Source: Ctenosaura bakeri
Taxonomy: Eukaryota > Chordata > Lepidosauria > Squamata > Iguanidae
Direction: 5' to 3'
DNA: 64,000 nucleotides
Assembly: GCA_948474755.1 (NCBI GenBank)
Contig: CAOLHI010000396.1
Span: 496,001 to 560,000, forward strand
This document shows positions 23,402-35,404 of the stretch, piece after piece. A program made the position numbers and the translations under genes. Below the pieces are notes generated by a model. The model had not been told where the DNA came from. It saw only the letters and a list, made by a program, of their open reading frames with translations, and did not search any database. How positions within the stretch are numbered: the first letter of the stretch is position 1; every line of letters begins with the position of its first letter.

Positions 23402-23835
23402 AATATAATATGACACTGTTTTCATGCGGAGGTGAATTCCCTCAGGAACAAAACAGCCACAGTATCACTTGATTAAAAGGATATCAAAACTATAATAGCT
23501 AAGCAGGCAACTTCCCTTTCTCTTCTACCCACAAGCAACCTCCAGGTTCATCCACTTTGTGTTTAGGGTTGGAAAAGAAACTGGCTGCCAAACAGGATGT
23601 TTGGTTGGGCCAGAGCCTAGAACAATTGGATGTTTAAAAAATTACAATTCCCAAATTCCTCCAGTGAATTGCCCACATTGGCTCAGGTGTTTTGGGAGTT
23701 CTGCTCCAAAAAAAAAAAAAGGAAACCCTTTCAAGTTCTAGCTTGGGTAATAAGCGTTGTTTTTACAAGTTCCTACTGGAGGAGGCGTTACATTTTTGGT
23801 TCTAGATTTGAGGAGGTTTACCTTGACAAAGAGAG
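23402..23835. other. Unresolved spacer between SINEs
   Basis: No gene. A poly-A run of 13 lies at about 23,708. CAATTCCCAAATTCCTCCAG near 23,644 resembles one arm of short hAT-like MITEs but is too short to call. Confidence 0.4.
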
Positions 23836-24030
23836 ACAGTGTGGTGTAGTAGTTTGGGCATTGGACCACAACTCTGGAGGCCAGAGTTCAAGTCCTTGCT
23901 TGGCCATGGAAACTGACTGGGTGCCTTGAATACATCACAAACTCTCAGCCTCAGAACACCTGGTGATAGGTTCAACTTAGGGTTGCCATAAGTTGGAAAT
24001 GACTTGAAGGCATATAGCAACAACCACCTT
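23836..24030 (+). mobile_element. tRNA-headed SINE
   Basis: The head is GTGTGGTGTAGTAGTTTGGG with a B-box-like AGAGTTCAAGTCC. The end is GGTTGCCATAAGTTGGAAAT followed by GACTTGAAGGCATATAGCAA. The tail motif is shared with the 5S-headed SINEs and the BovB relic in this window. Confidence 0.8.
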
Positions 24031-25073
24031 GACAAAGCTAGAATATTTTAGAATGAGAGCAATAGAAAAATTGTGTGGTCCATAAGTATGAGGCACTGAT
24101 GTTACCAGCAGGCCACTTCAAACACTGAAAATCTTTCATTGTGTTCTATTGTGTTAACATCAACAATTCTGTCCATATTTAGAGATACACTTCACATTAT
24201 ATCACAAAAGACTGTAAATCAGTTTCAATCAATTCTAGTATACACTGTCTGAATCTTTTGATAAATTCTAATCTTGATCCATCAAGAGACCTTAATCCTG
24301 GTCTATAGATGGTTTCCTTAAAAGCTAGAAGTACCTTATCTTTCTTCCTTCTGCTTTTTTTCAGCTCACAGAGGGAGCTAAAAAGCAGAAAATGCACACT
24401 GCAGAAGAACAACTGATTGCTTCAACATGGTGTTGGATAGCAGAAGATTAAAAATTCAGATAAAAACAAACTTGCTGCAAAAATTCAGTTTCTTCTAATC
24501 AGACAAAGAAATCAAGTAATGCAAACCATATATGCAATATTTCTGGACCTGCTCAATGGGATATTTCCCTCTCCAAAAATGTAATTCAAAGGGCCATCTA
24601 AAGGCAGGGGGACATCTTTATGTAGCACATTAACCCTTGTTTTTTCTCTAGGAATTACTTTTAATATCTGAAAAGGTATTTAAAGAAGGGAAAGAATGAT
24701 GCACAGAAGAAAAGACCACTCTGGCTTCTGGCTTTGTTTACCAGGGGCCCCTGTATGCTACATGTTTATAGTGCTGTATTCCATTTTCACTGCCATGACG
24801 ACAGCTGTTTAGAATTTTCCAGTGATGTAGACTCAAGTCGACTGACTCAGACTCAAGTAGGACTTTAGGTTGTCTCAGTTTTTCCTCTTAGCCAGGATGG
24901 CCATGCAGCCATACCAGGGTATAATTTATATTTATGTCAATTAATATCTGCCAATTAAACCATATCAAAGCATGGGGGTGTTCAGCCTGCTAACATACGG
25001 CCCCCGTTTCTGCTGTCCATACTTATGTATGAGAGCTATTATCTGTTGAAAGGCAGGCCATAAATTGCATACA
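24031..25073. other. Unresolved intergenic DNA
   Basis: No exon seen. 24,765-24,830 (TATAGTGCTGTATTCC, TGCCATGACGACAGC) resembles part of the short MITE at 32,998-33,208. The remainder is unassigned. Confidence 0.45.
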
Positions 25074-25115
25074 TGATCTATGTATGTATGTATGTATGTT
25101 GTATGTATGTATGTA
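25074..25115 (+). repeat. (TATG)n microsatellite
   Basis: About ten GTAT/TATG units with one interruption. Confidence 0.85.
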
Positions 25116-25119
25116 TTTT

Positions 25120-25245
25120 TAGTTACCTTAACTTACTGGCCAAGTTTAGTGCGTTTCATTACTAGTGAAGATTTGAACTAGGGTCGTCCAAATCTCAATC
25201 CAGCATTCTAATCATCATGCCACACTGGAAGTACAATCAATGTGC
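25120..25245 (-). mobile_element. SINE fragment (MIR-like)
   Basis: The reverse strand has a head-like segment (GTGTGGCATGATGATTAGAA) and a GGTTCAAAT-type B-box relic. It parallels the element at 43,770-43,930. It is short and degraded. Confidence 0.4.
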
Positions 25246-25334
25246 TCTCAGCGGCAAGTTAAATATACTCCGCACTCTTTAGATACCTCAAGACTTGTCA
25301 CAAAGAAAAGAGTACAGGTTCTTTTCCGTCCCAC

Positions 25335-25750
25335 AGGTTAGGGTCAGGTCTTAAACAGTCTTAAATTACAGGAGGGTAGAAGAAACTTCTTGACAGTAAG
25401 AGTGGTTTGGCAATGGAATCAGTTGCTAACAGCAGTGATGGGATCCCCTTCTGTGGATGCTTTCAAAAACACAGCTACCTGCTGGAAATGGTCTAGCTGG
25501 ATTTCCTGCATTGAGCAAGGGGTTGAATTCAATGGCCATTGGACCCCTTTCAACTCTAATGCCATTTCCGCACCAAACTGTTATAGTGCTATTATTCCAC
25601 TTTCAACATCCTGTGGAATGTTGAGGTTTATACTTTAGGGAGGGGCCACAAAGGCCCCTCCCTAAACTGCAAACCCCAATATTCCATTGAATGTTGAAAG
25701 TGGAATAATAGTACTATAACAATCTAGTGTGGGAATGGCCTAAGATTCTA
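25335..25750 (+). mobile_element. CR1 LINE 3' end, interrupted by a MITE
   Basis: CAGGAGGGTAGAAGAAACTT, then TGGCAATGGAATCAGTT and GGATGCTTTCAAAAACA, are CR1 3' terminal sequences, the end of ORF2 and the short trailer that normally closes CAACTCTAAGATTCTA. Here the trailer is split: CAACTCTAA stops at 25,559 and TAAGATTCTA resumes at 25,741. Confidence 0.85.
25560..25740. mobile_element. Palindromic MITE inserted in the CR1 tail
   Basis: A 181-bp near-palindrome with ends (T/G)GCCATTTCCGCACC and GTGGGAATGGCC. The arms meet at GGGAGGGGCCACAAAGGCCCCTCCC. TAA at 25,557-25,559 is repeated at 25,741-25,743, and removing the insert restores a standard CR1 end, so a 3-bp TAA duplication is well supported. 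That length and sequence fit the PIF/Harbinger superfamily. The superfamily assignment is inference because no transposase is present. Confidence 0.8.
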
Positions 25751-27579
25751 CTTACTATCTCATTTTTAAATGTCAGCTTAGTGCTTCTTGTGATCTTTTT
25801 ATGTTCTTGCTTCTGCTGCTTTTATACAGTTGGTTTTTAATCTGGCATTTTACTGTTTTAGTTGTTCGTGTTGTTTTCGTGGACTTTTTTCCTGCCCTGA
25901 GATCTATACCAGTGAAGGCTGTGGAATATTGGAAGTAAAATAAAATAAAAATCTTGAAGCTTGGGTGGAATAAAAGAGTATAAACATTGGCAACTTCAAT
26001 TTGAATGTAGTCATAATTTAGTGTGTATGTGTGGCCTTTGTCTAGCAAACATGCCTCTTTTTATTAGCCATTAGGAGTTACTGTTTACCAGAAATATACA
26101 CCTGGAAACAAGCATCATAGAAACATGCTAGAATGTAACACTTTATTATTAATAGGAGTGTTTAAATTCCTCAGATTTTAGTAAGGAATTTAGTAGCTCA
26201 TTTCTTGTGCAATAAAGCAAAATGGACCACATAACTCTTTCTGAATCACCAATGCCATCTATTGGTAAACCATTACATTAAGGTGACTGTTTCTGTATTA
26301 TACAAACGTACAAGATAAAACCTGCAGCGGTGCCTTTGCTGGTTGCATCCAAATCCACGTTGTTTCATCCTTGTTCTCATCCAGTCATACTTGCCCACGC
26401 TTTTTAGGACAGAGATGACTAAAAGTTTTTTCCCCCATCACACTTCCAGATGTCAGATTGCTCGGGTTGTGTGTGTTTCCTAATGTATCTTTTGCAGTTT
26501 TTTAAATAAAAAATGTAGCTTTTATACAGTTATACATGTTTTCTGTGTTTTCCCTTGTCTTTAAGTCAGTGGTTTTTCCTTTCTCAGGTTTTAGATTGCA
26601 AGCTCCCTGAGACAGAGACCTCTTGTACCCTGTAAAGCATTCCACACACTGGCAGAGTTCAGAGCTTGGAAATAATGCATTATAAGTAATGGAATTATCT
26701 TTGGAAATAGTGTGTTAGTAATAATGTCTTACACTTTGGGAGGGAAGGATGAGGAAACATTCATTTTGAAAACAACACAATGTCACAAATAATGTTTCCT
26801 TGATACTTGATACTAGCAGTCAGGTTTGCAGTGACATTGGGCCACACATTCTCACATATTGCTAATGCATGCCTCCATCCTGAATTTATTCCCAAAATAG
26901 CATGTGAGGAGGACAGTCTTTTCCTGGTGAGGAAGGAGGTTTGGTGGAAAGGGTTGGGTGGCAGGATGTCTATTTTCCAGAATTTCATTCACCTCTAGCC
27001 CTGCTACACTGACTCCTTACTTCCCCTGACACACACATGTACATATTAACAATTTCCCCAAATGTGCTAAAATCTTCCTCTTGTTTCTTGCTTTGCTCCA
27101 TTATTGTTTGCATCCATGTCCTGAATTTACAATCAGATGCACTAATCCTGTGCTCATACCAACTATCAATAGCTACAGCCAGAACTTAGAAACATTACTT
27201 TTGGGATTATACCTCCTTTGGCAGCATAGAACCTGAGGCACTCCAGAAGCTGTAATTTCCTAACTGGGAACGTGCAGTGTCTACATGAAATAAACAAATG
27301 ATTCTGAGGTTGCTTAATTATTGTAGTTTTTCCTCATACTAACAAGATATACACAAGAGGGAGCTCTAAGACCACTCTTCACTGAGCAGAACTCATTTTT
27401 TAATAAAAACAGAGTAACCATACTGATGTTTAACCCACTGGCATAAGCAGCAGAGAATATACAGGGTGAGGGTGGTAGGCAAGGATTATTATGGATGGAC
27501 AAAAGTAGAGTCAGAATTATATTACTGGATGAGGGCCACTCTGTACAACTAACTTGGAAATAACAGGAGTAGTATTTTC
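25751..27579. other. Unresolved intergenic DNA
   Basis: No gene, RNA or clear mobile element. Short open frames only. Confidence 0.45.
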
Positions 27580-27712
27580 ATGGTGGTGGGGTCTCTTTCT
27601 CTGGGTGTCTTCAAAAAGAGGCTGGACAGCTAACTGCTGAGGATGTTCTAGCTGGAGATCTTGTAATGGACCTGATAACCCACAGGCCCTTGTTCTGCTC
27701 TATGATTCCATG
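27580..27712 (+). mobile_element. CR1 LINE 3' end, old copy
   Basis: GGGTGTCTTCAAAAAGAGGC, GGACAGCTAACTGCTGAGGA and the closing TCTGCTCTATGATTCCATGA match the CR1 terminal segment. The copy is heavily truncated and diverged. Confidence 0.75.
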
Positions 27713-28480
27713 ATATCCTTCTGATCTCCAAAGATTCCCCATGCAACTGCCCCCCCCATATCAGTCTCAATTTACATTGCAAGTCCAGGAATGCAGCTCT
27801 GACATGAATTGAGAGCAGTCATTGGTCAGAATCAGAAATGCTAGCTGGTGTATAACTGTTTCTTGTGATTTGCCACAACAGCATTTCCCTAGATAATTAT
27901 GTCTCAACAATTTAGAGCTGCAAATTACCTTCCAATGATGCCCAATGAGGAAAAAACCCACACTAAATGCAAGGTAAGTAGGTGAGGAAAAGCACATGTT
28001 ATGACAAAAAGAAATATTCTACCACTGGGGAAACACCTTTGCAAAATAACGTCTTAAACATATCACCTTGTCAAAATGCTCCACCCAAGTTGGCAGTTGT
28101 TTAGGTGATAATAGCCATCCTTCACAGTTTCAGTGTTTATGCACCACAGAGAAAGCTAGCCTCTAGAAACCTTTACTAAATAAATAAATATTTGTATATT
28201 TAAATCTAACTTTAAATATTTAAATCTAAATGTAAATATTTAAATCTTGAGTTAAGTCTTGAGTGTCTCTGACAACAAATTATATTTATCAACCCCTCAA
28301 CAATTGTTTGTTCTTTTTTATTTTTAGTTGCATTTTTAAAGTATGATTACAAAGAAAAGAAAAGGAAGAGAAGAAAAACAGAAAAAAAGAGAACAGGAAA
28401 AGAAGACCACATGAGATGTAAACATAGGCTAGGCATATACATTAATATAAGCTGACCATTTTTACAGAAATGCATTTTTG
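27713..28480. other. Unresolved intergenic DNA with an AT-rich repeat
   Basis: 28,156-28,262 contains repeated TATTTAAATCT units. 28,318-28,410 is A/G-rich. No gene seen. Confidence 0.5.
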
Positions 28481-28700
28481 GGCCAGCGTGACATAGTGTT
28501 TAGAGTGTTCAATTTGGATTGTGGAAGACCAGAGTTCAAACTTTACTTAGTCATGGAAACTGACTGGACAACCTTGGGCAAGTTCTAAGCCTAAGAGGAA
28601 GCAACGGCAAACCACTTCTGAATAAATCTTGCCAAGAAAACCCTAGAATAGGGTCATCATAATTTGGAGTCAATTTGAAGGCACGTAACAACAAATATTT
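28481..28700 (+). mobile_element. tRNA-headed SINE with complete body
   Basis: The head is GTGACATAGTGTTTAGAGTG, the B-box relic AGAGTTCAAAC, the body CAACGGCAAACCACTTCTGAA then CTTGCCAAGAAAACCCTAGA, and the tail AATTTGAAGGCACGTAACAA. This is the best copy for comparison with the 5S-headed SINEs, which carry the same body. Confidence 0.85.
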
Positions 28701-29354
28701 TCTAAAAGTTGGTCACAACAAAATACACATCCATGCATAGAAGAAATAATAAGATCTTCCAACCACTGAATGATAGATAGTGAATGTTTATCTTTCCAAC
28801 TTTGAAATATAAGTCTTTTTAAACAGTAAACTCATGAACAGTCCAACAACCTTGACTCGCTTGGATTCCAAGCTGTAGGAATATAAACAAAACTTGCATC
28901 TACAAATGCCAAAGATGTTTAAGACAAAATTAATATGGTGTAATGCATCCAACCACAAAGTGGCAGCCACTGAACTTGGCCACATCATATTCCACAAGGA
29001 AGCATTATCTGCACTACATTGCCAACGGTTGATTGAAATTTCTCTTTAACAAAGGTGTTAATGGTGTACAATATACCAGAAGTATCCGTTTTTCTGGACC
29101 AAATACAGTTTTGATTCTAAGAATATTTTAGATATTGAAGCTAGGGCAATTTTCCATTGGCTAATTTGCTTAGGGCAATCTATTCCATTGATTTTTAATT
29201 TCACTAACAACTAATCTAATTCCTTCCAAAAAAACTTTTATGAACTGGATTTGTTGGTTTCAGTTTTTCTGTGGATATATTTAAGTCTTCTAACAAAGGA
29301 GGGGTGTCTGAGATACTCAGAGATAATGGTCCATTATAAACACCAAAAGGGTTT

Positions 29355-29385
<31 letters not shown>

Positions 29386-29734
29386 ATACAATCAATCAAT
29401 CAATCAATCTTGGTCTAGTCCTATCAATTGATTCAAAGTACAAATCCCACATTCAATTCTTTTCTTTTATAAAAAGGGTTGTCTCACAATCTTCAAATTA
29501 AAATTATCCCATTGAGTTAGCTTAGCATGTTCATATAGGTCAAATTATAATTTACAACTTATAATTTACAAGAGATCCTATGTCAGCCTACTTTGGCCTC
29601 AGCAATTGCAAGGAAACACCGGAAGTTCAACCTCCCTGTCCCCTCCCAAAAAAGAGGTTTTGAGTAAGCTTATTCCAAGACCACCTAGGGAGGACTATTA
29701 CCTGCTGTATCTACAAGTTGGGAGAGATGCCTTA
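28701..29734. other. Unresolved AT-rich DNA with simple repeats
   Basis: It includes (AT)n at 29,361-29,385 and (AATC)n at 29,388-29,409. It may be part of an old LINE next to the L1 fragment, but no coding text was recognised. Confidence 0.45.
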
Positions 29735-30430
29735 TTTTTTTTTAATAATTTTATTCAAGTTTCAACAAATAAAACAAACAGTATTCTCTGCAGTGTTTAC
29801 ATGTAATGTTTTTGCTTCTTCCTTTCCTTTCTGGATTACAATTATTGATATTCCCTCTATTTATTATGTCACATATCGCAGTAAAATATTAATAATCTAT
29901 GGTTTGTTGGTCTCCTGCTATATATCTCTACTTTACTTGTTACATGATATTTCATTGACTGTTAACTGTATAATACTTGTTATCATGAAAAATATATTAC
30001 CCTCTATCTACCCCGAACCCAAATCTGTAACAATCTTCCACTCTTTGTTAATATCCTCATCTGATTTCCCTTTCAATCTTTTTGTATGTATGTCCGCATT
30101 TCTGTTTTCTATAAAAGCTGTCCACCACTGTTCAGTTGTGGGTGTAGTTTCATTTTTCCAAATTCATGCATATTCAATACGGGCCATCGTCACCATGTAC
30201 AATATGATTCTCCAATATCTCTTAGCTGACGTTCCGTTTAGTACCGGTATATGTGTCATATTTAACAAGTAGAATTCAGGTGCCATCCCAAACTGGATCT
30301 TCAAAACTGAACTTATTTTCTTATGTATTTCTTTCCAATATTTTTGTGCTCTGGGACATGACCACCACATGTGAAATAGCGTACCAGAGTTCTCTTCACA
30401 TTTCCAACATTGACCTGTACCTGCCCCCAG
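29735..30430 (-). mobile_element. L1-type LINE 3' fragment
   Basis: The minus-strand frame 30,370-30,164 reads MWWSCPRAQKYWKEIHKKIS and KPEFYLLN-like text, the C-terminal zone of L1 ORF2. On the same strand the 3' end carries a poly-A tail (the T-run at about 29,737-29,745), the normal L1 terminus. 5'-truncated and mutated. The plus-strand 184-codon frame over it is an antisense artefact. Confidence 0.75.
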
Positions 30431-30690
30431 ACTGTCAGGAAGACTGGCAGAAGAGATTCATCAGCTTGAGACACTGTTTGAGTATAAATCAGTAGAAAAG
30501 ACCAGTCTCTTCCAACAGACCAAACCAGATTATTTTTAAATTATTGTTTTGAAAATATTTTGAGATATTTTAATATGTATTGGTTTTATATGCTCTTTTG
30601 ACCAATGTTACATGATATGTTGTGATATTTGTCATCATTTCTCTCATCAATCCACAGGGAGAAGTGGATCATGATGATGATGATGGTGTA
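30431..30690 (+). mobile_element. L2-like 3' trailer
   Basis: AT-rich trailer text leads to ATCCACAGGGAGAAGTGG and a (GAT)n tail at 30,668-30,686. This is the same arrangement as the inverted L2 end at 41-71 (ATCCACAGGGAGAGG plus ATG tail). Confidence 0.6.
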
Positions 30691-31004
30691 ATCTGTATTC
30701 TTTTGACTTGAGAATTATGTACTTCATGTAGCAGATGAACATGTCAATTGCATTTGTATCTTCCTACTAAGAAGTATGGGCATGTTTTCCTAAACTGAAA
30801 ACTATTTTTAATTTGTTTTTCATTAAACAAAGATGTCAAATTCTGGTTCAAAAGCACTTTTCACTAGAAGTGCCTTCTTTCCCTTGCTTTTTAAAGCCTT
30901 TTTTAAAAAAGGATTCAAAAGATTCCAGATTCGTGGATTCCCAGAGCTTTCCAGGGATTCAGATCCAGATTCAGATAATTCTGGATTCATCCCATCCCTA
31001 GTGA

Positions 31005-31440
31005 TGATCATCATCATAATCATTGTTGTCATCATCATCATCATATCATCATCTGTGGTACAGTTGGTGAGGATTCAGCAGAGATCCTTCTCCATGGCTG
31101 CTCTCAAGCTGTGGAACTCCCTTCCAGGGGAGGTCCCACTGGCGCCCTTCTTGCTTTCTTTCCACTGACAGAGAAAGTCAGTTTTATTCAGGCAAGCCTC
31201 TAGAATTTTGATTATGAAGCAAGTAGTGAGTGCATATAGTGGTATACTGTATATTTTACTCTGAATTTGAAATTATATTTTAAAAATGTTTTAACTGTTT
31301 TAATCAGATGTTTAATAATATTGTTTAAGGTTTTGTTTCACTTTTGCAAATTACTGTTTTAGCTTGATCTTTTTAAATTGATCTATCCCACCTTGGGAGA
31401 AAGATGGGATATAAATTCAACCAACCAGTCAATAAAACTT
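31005..31440 (+). mobile_element. (ATC)n repeat followed by an L2-type 3' fragment
   Basis: 31,005-31,052 is an ATC/ATT trinucleotide tract. From 31,058 TTGGTGAGGATTCAGCAGAG, CTCTCAAGCTGTGGAACTCC encodes the L2 C-terminal AALKLWNSLP-type motif. The trailer ends CACCTTGGGAGAAAGATGGG, ATATAAATTCAACC. Confidence 0.7.
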
Positions 31441-32194
31441 ACACTTTTTACGTAGTCACCCTCATAGTTCATTAGTAGCATTCAATGTAAATACAAATAT
31501 CTAAAAATTCTATGCACACTTGCTTAAGTGTAAGATCCATTTACTTTAGTAGGACATGTGCATGAGTGAACAGTTCAGCCACCCGTAGCATAGAACAAAG
31601 CAAACAGATGTTCTGTTAGTTCTTCTGAAAGGACTTCATATTTTCATTATCATTGTCCAAAACTACTTTCTACACTAAATTAAGGTAGGCAATAAACATC
31701 TACCTCAATAAGGGCCTGCCTGTTCTCTCCTCTTGCCTTTTTTCCAACAACCCTTTTCCTCAGGGTAACACTCTTAAGGTGACCCCCTCAGAGTACAGAA
31801 CACCACAAGTAATAAAATAGAAAGATTTTTGCTCTGTTGCTCTGCCTTGCCTCTTTCCCTCATTGTGGTCCTGCTTTGCCCTAGTCCCTTTCTTCCCTTG
31901 CCCAGGCCTCACCTCATGCCACTGCCATGATCCCTTGCTTTTTCCATTCCATCACTGCACTTCCCACCCTCTCCTCCCTCTTCACCTCACCTTCTGCAAT
32001 CACACCACCCTCCATTCAGGCTTGCCTTTACCTCATAACTACCTTTCCAGCCCCTGTACCTTGCCACCTCTCACCCTTGCTTCCTCCCCACATTTCACAT
32101 GATGCTCTGGCAATGCATTCCTCTTCACTTCTTGTAACCTACGATTGCACATCTCGTCTTCCCTTCCTTGCCCTTCCTTTCTTCACGCCCTAAT
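31441..32194. other. Unresolved, pyrimidine-rich DNA
   Basis: 31,725-32,190 is dominated by C and T on the plus strand. The two overlapping 79- and 88-codon frames there are composition artefacts. No gene or named repeat. Confidence 0.5.
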
Positions 32195-32325
32195 GTTTTT
32201 AACGTATTTAATGTGTGTTTTAATGTGTATTTATTATTGGAAGCCACCTTGAGTTCCAATTTTGGGAGAAAGGCAGCTACAAATACAATCAATCAATCAA
32301 TCGATCGATAAAGATAATAAATAAT
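32195..32325 (+). mobile_element. L2-type LINE 3' trailer
   Basis: TTATTGGAAGCCACCTTGAG then CCAATTTTGGGAGAAAGGCA matches the end of the long L2 copy at 52,910-52,960. It finishes in (AATC)n at about 32,287-32,303. Confidence 0.75.
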
Positions 32326-32394
32326 TACGAGGTCTCACTCCCTTAATTTTTGCATTATACTGCTTGTACTTCTCACCCTCTCCCTTGCCCCATC

Positions 32395-32934
32395 CCTCTC
32401 TCTTACTTAGCAGGTGTACAGAAACTCCTTCCTAGACCAAGACAGAAACTCCTTCCTAGGCCAAGAGAGGCACAGGAAGCCTGCCACTGTTCCCCCTTTG
32501 CCTCTCTCAGCCGAGGAAGGAAACAGGCACTCTCCTCAGCTGAGAGCAGCCCAGGAGGCATGGCTCCATGAAACCACACACCTCTCTCAGCCAGGGAAGG
32601 AGATGCACTCCTTCCTTGGCTGAGAGAAGCATGAGAAGCCCAGTTTACAAAACCACATGCCTCTTTCAGCAGAGGAAGGACATGGAGACTCCTTCCTTGA
32701 TCAGGCCTCCCAGCAGATATGGCTCCTGGGGAGGGTGGGGCTGCTCACCAAGCCCTACCAGGAAGGAGGGAGGGAGGAAGGGAGGGAGGAGGAGCTGGGC
32801 AATCGACCTGCCTCCCTCTCTCTCCACCTCACCCTGCCTGGAGTCAAAATGTAGCATTTCGTATTATCTAGGTTTTTCACCATCCACATTAAGTCTGGGA
32901 ATGTATCCCTTGAGGATATGGAGGACCTACTATA
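32395..32934. mobile_element. Mariner-like element end with internal tandem repeats
   Basis: The right end, reversed, reads TATAGTAGGTCCTCCATATCC, matching the TACAGTxGxCCCTCxxTATCC ends common to mariner-type nonautonomous elements. The interior holds imperfect 80-100 bp units around CTCTCTCAGCC(A/G)(A/G)GGAAGGA and ACTCCTTCCTTGGCTGAGAG. No left terminal repeat was identified, so the left boundary is approximate. Confidence 0.5.
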
Positions 32935-32997
32935 TTCTTCACAAATGCATAAAATATTCTACATGCTTTTGAATGATACAGGTCTTTACACTTGCAA

Positions 32998-33208
32998 CCC
33001 ATTCACACTACCCAGTAACAGCACTATGATTCATCTTAACTGCCATGGCAACTTCTTGTAGAATCCTGGGGCTTCCAGTTTAGCGAGGAACATTTAGAAT
33101 TGTTATGCCAGTGAGCTCTAGTGTCTCACTAAACTACAAACTCCAGGACACCAAAGGGGGCAGCCATGCCAATTAGAATGGTATTAATAGTGCTAGCATG
33201 AAAGGACC
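32998..33208. mobile_element. Short inverted-repeat MITE (hAT-like)
   Basis: The two halves mirror each other imperfectly: AGCACTATGATTCATCTTAACTG / TAGAATGGTATTAATAGTGCT at the ends and TTTAGCGAGGAAC / CTCACTAAACTAC in the middle. The wording resembles widespread squamate hAT MITEs, but no target duplication was confirmed. Confidence 0.55.
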
Positions 33209-35404
33209 CCTGGTATAGGTATTCAGCAAAATATGAATTAAAGGGATCTTTGTTTTCACATCTTAAATCAGTCTGACTGGCCACCTGGCTGTTCTGAGAA
33301 CAAAGAAGGTCTGTGGACATATTATGTTAAGTGGGTTAGAGTTCATTTTGACTACCCAGTAATGCAATGGTGATCCTGGGTTCAGGTTACAAATTTTCTG
33401 TCTACAATGAAACAAGGCAGCCATAATAATGTTCCCTACCTACAGCTAATATGAGATAGATATTTGTTTGTCAAATACTTGTCTTTCATAATTTCTGTAA
33501 GATGCAAATGAAAATGAAATCTAAAAACAACTTTATTTAGAAACATTTTGTTTATTTATGTTTTCCTAAAATCCTCCCCGTCATGGATACAAATACATTC
33601 CAGATCAACAAGAGGGGGTAGCTCTGTGAGTGGAACCATAGAACTGCTGCCATTACTACCACAGAATTCTGTATTTCCAGGTGTTCTGGAAAATTAGAAC
33701 ACCAATAGTGACTTTCTACTTTCTTACAAGCCTGAAAATATACACCCATGTGCATATGTAACATTGAGCTTTGAGGTTTGTTTTAATTTTGTGTCTTCTC
33801 TTTGCAAGGGCTCTCAAATCAGTTTAGCGGGCAGTCTTCTTAAATAATAAGCTTCCAGATTTATCACATACCAGTAATCAGTGTGTGTCTCTCTAGATCC
33901 AGCAGTTACAGCTATGCTTGTTTCATTAAGAACCAAATATGTGTTCCGAGCTATGTGTTTCTTGAAGGGCACTTTAGGGTAAACCAGTCTCAAGGAGCAG
34001 AGAAGGGATCATACATTGGCCCCATATCCGATGCTATCCCTTTTCATTTTACTTTTCACAAAGAGACCATGTGGGTTCCAGCTGTCTGTCACTTAGACTC
34101 TGTGCACACTGCCTGTATTCCATATACAAAGCTTATGCATGTATATGGCATTTATATTGTATATTAGGAAAGTATACTAGGTGGGGGAAATCTTAAGCCC
34201 TGTGCCCTTATTTAGCTCTTATGGTGTTGCAGTCTGGCCCTTTCTTCCACAACCATCATGTGGCAGTTTGCCATCTTTTATTTGAAAACAGCAATTCATG
34301 TTTTCTTCAAGAAACCCCTGTTAGTCTTCTAGGAATCTCTGAACAGTTTGAGAGACAGTGATTTAGGATTATGAAAATTACAGAAGACTTGAACCATAAG
34401 CGTGACCTCAGATCCTAAACTCTTTTTTATTTCTAAATGTGACCTTAACTTACTTACACTGTATCAATAGGCCCCTTCAGCAAATAGCGGGGTCTTGTAT
34501 ACGACCTACCACATAGCTTGCTTCAAAAGCTAACTCTTTAGATAATGTAACAACAAAATCTAAGCACTATCAACAATCTTGTGCATTCCAAGCAAATACA
34601 TTCTAAACTCTCCTATATTTGGTTTCTCCAAGGCAGCAGCTGAAGCTGCTCAAATTTCTCCAGATTCCGCAGTAACAATACCCTCCTGTTTACAGTGGAA
34701 CTATCTTTTCTGAACAGGGATCAAAGACCCTATGTCAATTCTTTATGTTGATACAGAGATTAAACCAGATCAACAGCAGGACAGCTTGCCGTGTGGGCCA
34801 CCACAAGCAAAGTCAGTCAAGGTGGAATGCACAGTCAACCACGACACAATTCACTTATTTGCACAGGTTCAGGAATGAAAGAAAAATACCAAGAGGATCT
34901 CTGGTTCCAAGGACAAAAGAGGAAATCTTGAAGCCCAAAACATCTATATTGACACCGATCTCAAGAGAAGTAGAAATTCAGGAAATGTGCCTCCATAGGG
35001 TCAGGGAGGGGCATCTAGAAAAAACAGCACAGAGACAAATCCTTGTTTTCATTCTGCACACTCCTCAACAGGATTTCCTCGCACCATTATGTGGAACTCT
35101 ATAAGTATATCCCCTTTGACTCTGCCATAGGAGTAATTTCCTTCCCTACACTCTCAGGAAAGAACAAAGATCAGGATCTTGGGGCTTTGCCTCATGAGAT
35201 AGCACGTTAATTAAGGAGAAGATAAAAATTAAGAATGAAATACTGCTGCTAATACTTCTAATGCTATTGATTTGTATTCTACATTAATTTTTCATCCCCA
35301 GTACAAGAGAACATAATTTCTAAATCCTAGAAGAATCCAAAATATACAAAAATATATTAGTATTGATATCAGTTATTATCATCATGACTAAGGGTACTGC
35401 ATTT
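33209..35404. other. Unresolved intergenic DNA
   Basis: No exon seen. The 119-codon plus frame at 34,745-35,104 has no recognisable domain, splice context or homologue in memory and is treated as chance. Confidence 0.45.

Noticed and set aside
29718..30272. 184-codon plus-strand frame
   Set aside because: It is antisense to an L1 3' fragment that reads correctly on the minus strand and begins in its poly-A complement.
34745..35104. 119-codon plus frame as a possible exon or gene
   Set aside because: No domain, no low-stop region on either side, no promoter or splice support, and no family recognised.
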